Positions 13,327-13,646 of a stretch of 13,646 nt of DNA are shown one piece after another. The stretch spans positions 1 through 13,646 of the forward strand of contig CACZSP010000102.1 of NCBI GenBank assembly GCA_902783905.1. Direction: 5' to 3'. This DNA is from an uncultured Ruminococcus sp. GTDB taxonomy: Bacteria > Bacillota > Clostridia > Oscillospirales > CAG-272. A program made the translations under genes and the position numbers. The notes beneath the pieces are model-generated. The model searched no databases. It was not told where the DNA came from and saw only the letters and a list, made by a program, of their open reading frames with translations. Each line of letters begins with the position of its first letter. Positions within the stretch are counted from its first letter, which is position 1.

Positions 13327-13646
13327 TTGAAACGCTTTGCAACAACGGTTTCGCTCGTTCTCTCGCTGCTCTGCGCCGCGGGATGCGCCGGCGGCTCCCC
13401 GGAGATCACCGGACAGTCGTCCGGCAGCGAAACAGAGGACGCCGAAGAAACCGCTCCGGAGGACGGTATGGAATTCACGTTTACGGGTTCCGCGGTATAC
13501 AGGGACGGAAAGATTTTCACCGAGGGTAAGCCGGCCGTCAGCAACACGGCGCAGCTGACTCCCGAATTCGATTCTTACGTTTTATCTGCGGACGTTACTC
13601 TTAAAACCAAATCCAGCGGAGGAATATGCTTTTCGGCCTCGGACAG
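13327..13646 (+). CDS. Lipoprotein, possible concanavalin/LamG-like domain, C-terminus cut by window edge
   Basis: My translation from TTG gives 106 open codons to the window edge. It begins MKRFATTVSLVLSLLCAAGC: basic N-terminus, hydrophobic core and an A-A-G-C lipobox with C20. An acidic Ser/Thr/Glu linker (about 24-48) follows, like those of the other two lipoproteins here. The next part (EFTFTGSAVYRDGKIFTEG, then SYVLSADVTL, then SSGGICFSASD) resembles beta strands of LamG/GH32-C-type jelly rolls, where ADVTL is followed by a glycine and a hydrophobic-Phe stretch. That suggests binding or cleavage of a polysaccharide, but too little is visible to fix a family. It lies 62 nt after rny with only the hairpin between, so it may be read through from the rny promoter. 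Confidence 0.8.
   Translation, partial: MKRFATTVSLVLSLLCAAGCAGGSPEITGQSSGSETEDAEETAPEDGMEFTFTGSAVYRDGKIFTEGKPAVSNTAQLTPEFDSYVLSADVTLKTKSSGGICFSASD

Noticed and set aside
1..13646. CRISPR arrays, insertion sequences, integrase or attachment sites, tRNA or rRNA genes, defence or toxin-antitoxin modules
   Set aside because: I looked on both strands and saw no regularly spaced repeats, transposase or integrase motifs, cloverleaf sequences, or recognisable defence genes.

Overview
The window looks like a chromosomal segment of an anaerobic, gut-type Clostridia (Bacillota), probably an uncultured lineage. This is an inference from several things seen together. The genes are GC-rich while the short intergenic regions are AT-rich. 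There are strong AGGAGG-type ribosome binding sites, three Gram-positive-style lipoproteins, RNase Y, a CarD-like regulator and a CsaB-type cell-wall pyruvyltransferase. Nothing points to a phage, plasmid, insertion sequence, CRISPR array, tRNA or rRNA.

Left block (1-7088, minus strand). One tightly packed gene string reads leftward from a promoter at 7060-7088: glycerate kinase, a PLP-dependent aminotransferase, tryptophanyl-tRNA synthetase (trpS), ribosomal protein S12 methylthiotransferase (rimO), phosphatidylglycerophosphate synthase (pgsA), a secreted serpin lipoprotein, and a GNAT acetyltransferase cut by the window edge. Gaps run from -4 to about 40 nt, stop codons often touch the next Shine-Dalgarno, and I see no terminator, so it is probably one operon mixing metabolism, translation, membrane lipid synthesis and a protease inhibitor. 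The serpin start overlaps the pgsA stop as ATGA. It sits where many Firmicutes carry cinA/recA after rimO-pgsA.

Middle block (7089-9356). A second promoter, nearly identical in its core to the glycerate kinase promoter but facing right, drives a 693-residue fusion: an N-terminal GT4-like glycosyltransferase and a C-terminal CsaB-like polysaccharide pyruvyl transferase. This suggests that one polypeptide both builds and pyruvylates a cell-wall polysaccharide. A strong hairpin at 9262-9315 ends the converging transcripts; its T-tract suits the minus strand best.

Right block (9357-13646). A CarD-like transcription factor and, 80 nt downstream, an orphan solute-binding lipoprotein with an EF-hand-like loop read leftward. 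RNase Y (rny) reads rightward. The 231-nt region between carD-like and rny holds two divergent promoters, each with perfect TTGACA-17-TATAAT. After rny comes a perfect 19-bp hairpin, then a TTG-start lipoprotein that runs off the right edge and may carry a concanavalin/LamG-like fold.

No stretch over 300 nt lacks a gene; the largest gaps are 11459-11689 and 7020-7165, both described below. The least ordinary elements are the pgsA-coupled serpin, the GT4-CsaB fusion, the mirrored promoter pair, and the U-tract-free hairpin after rny.
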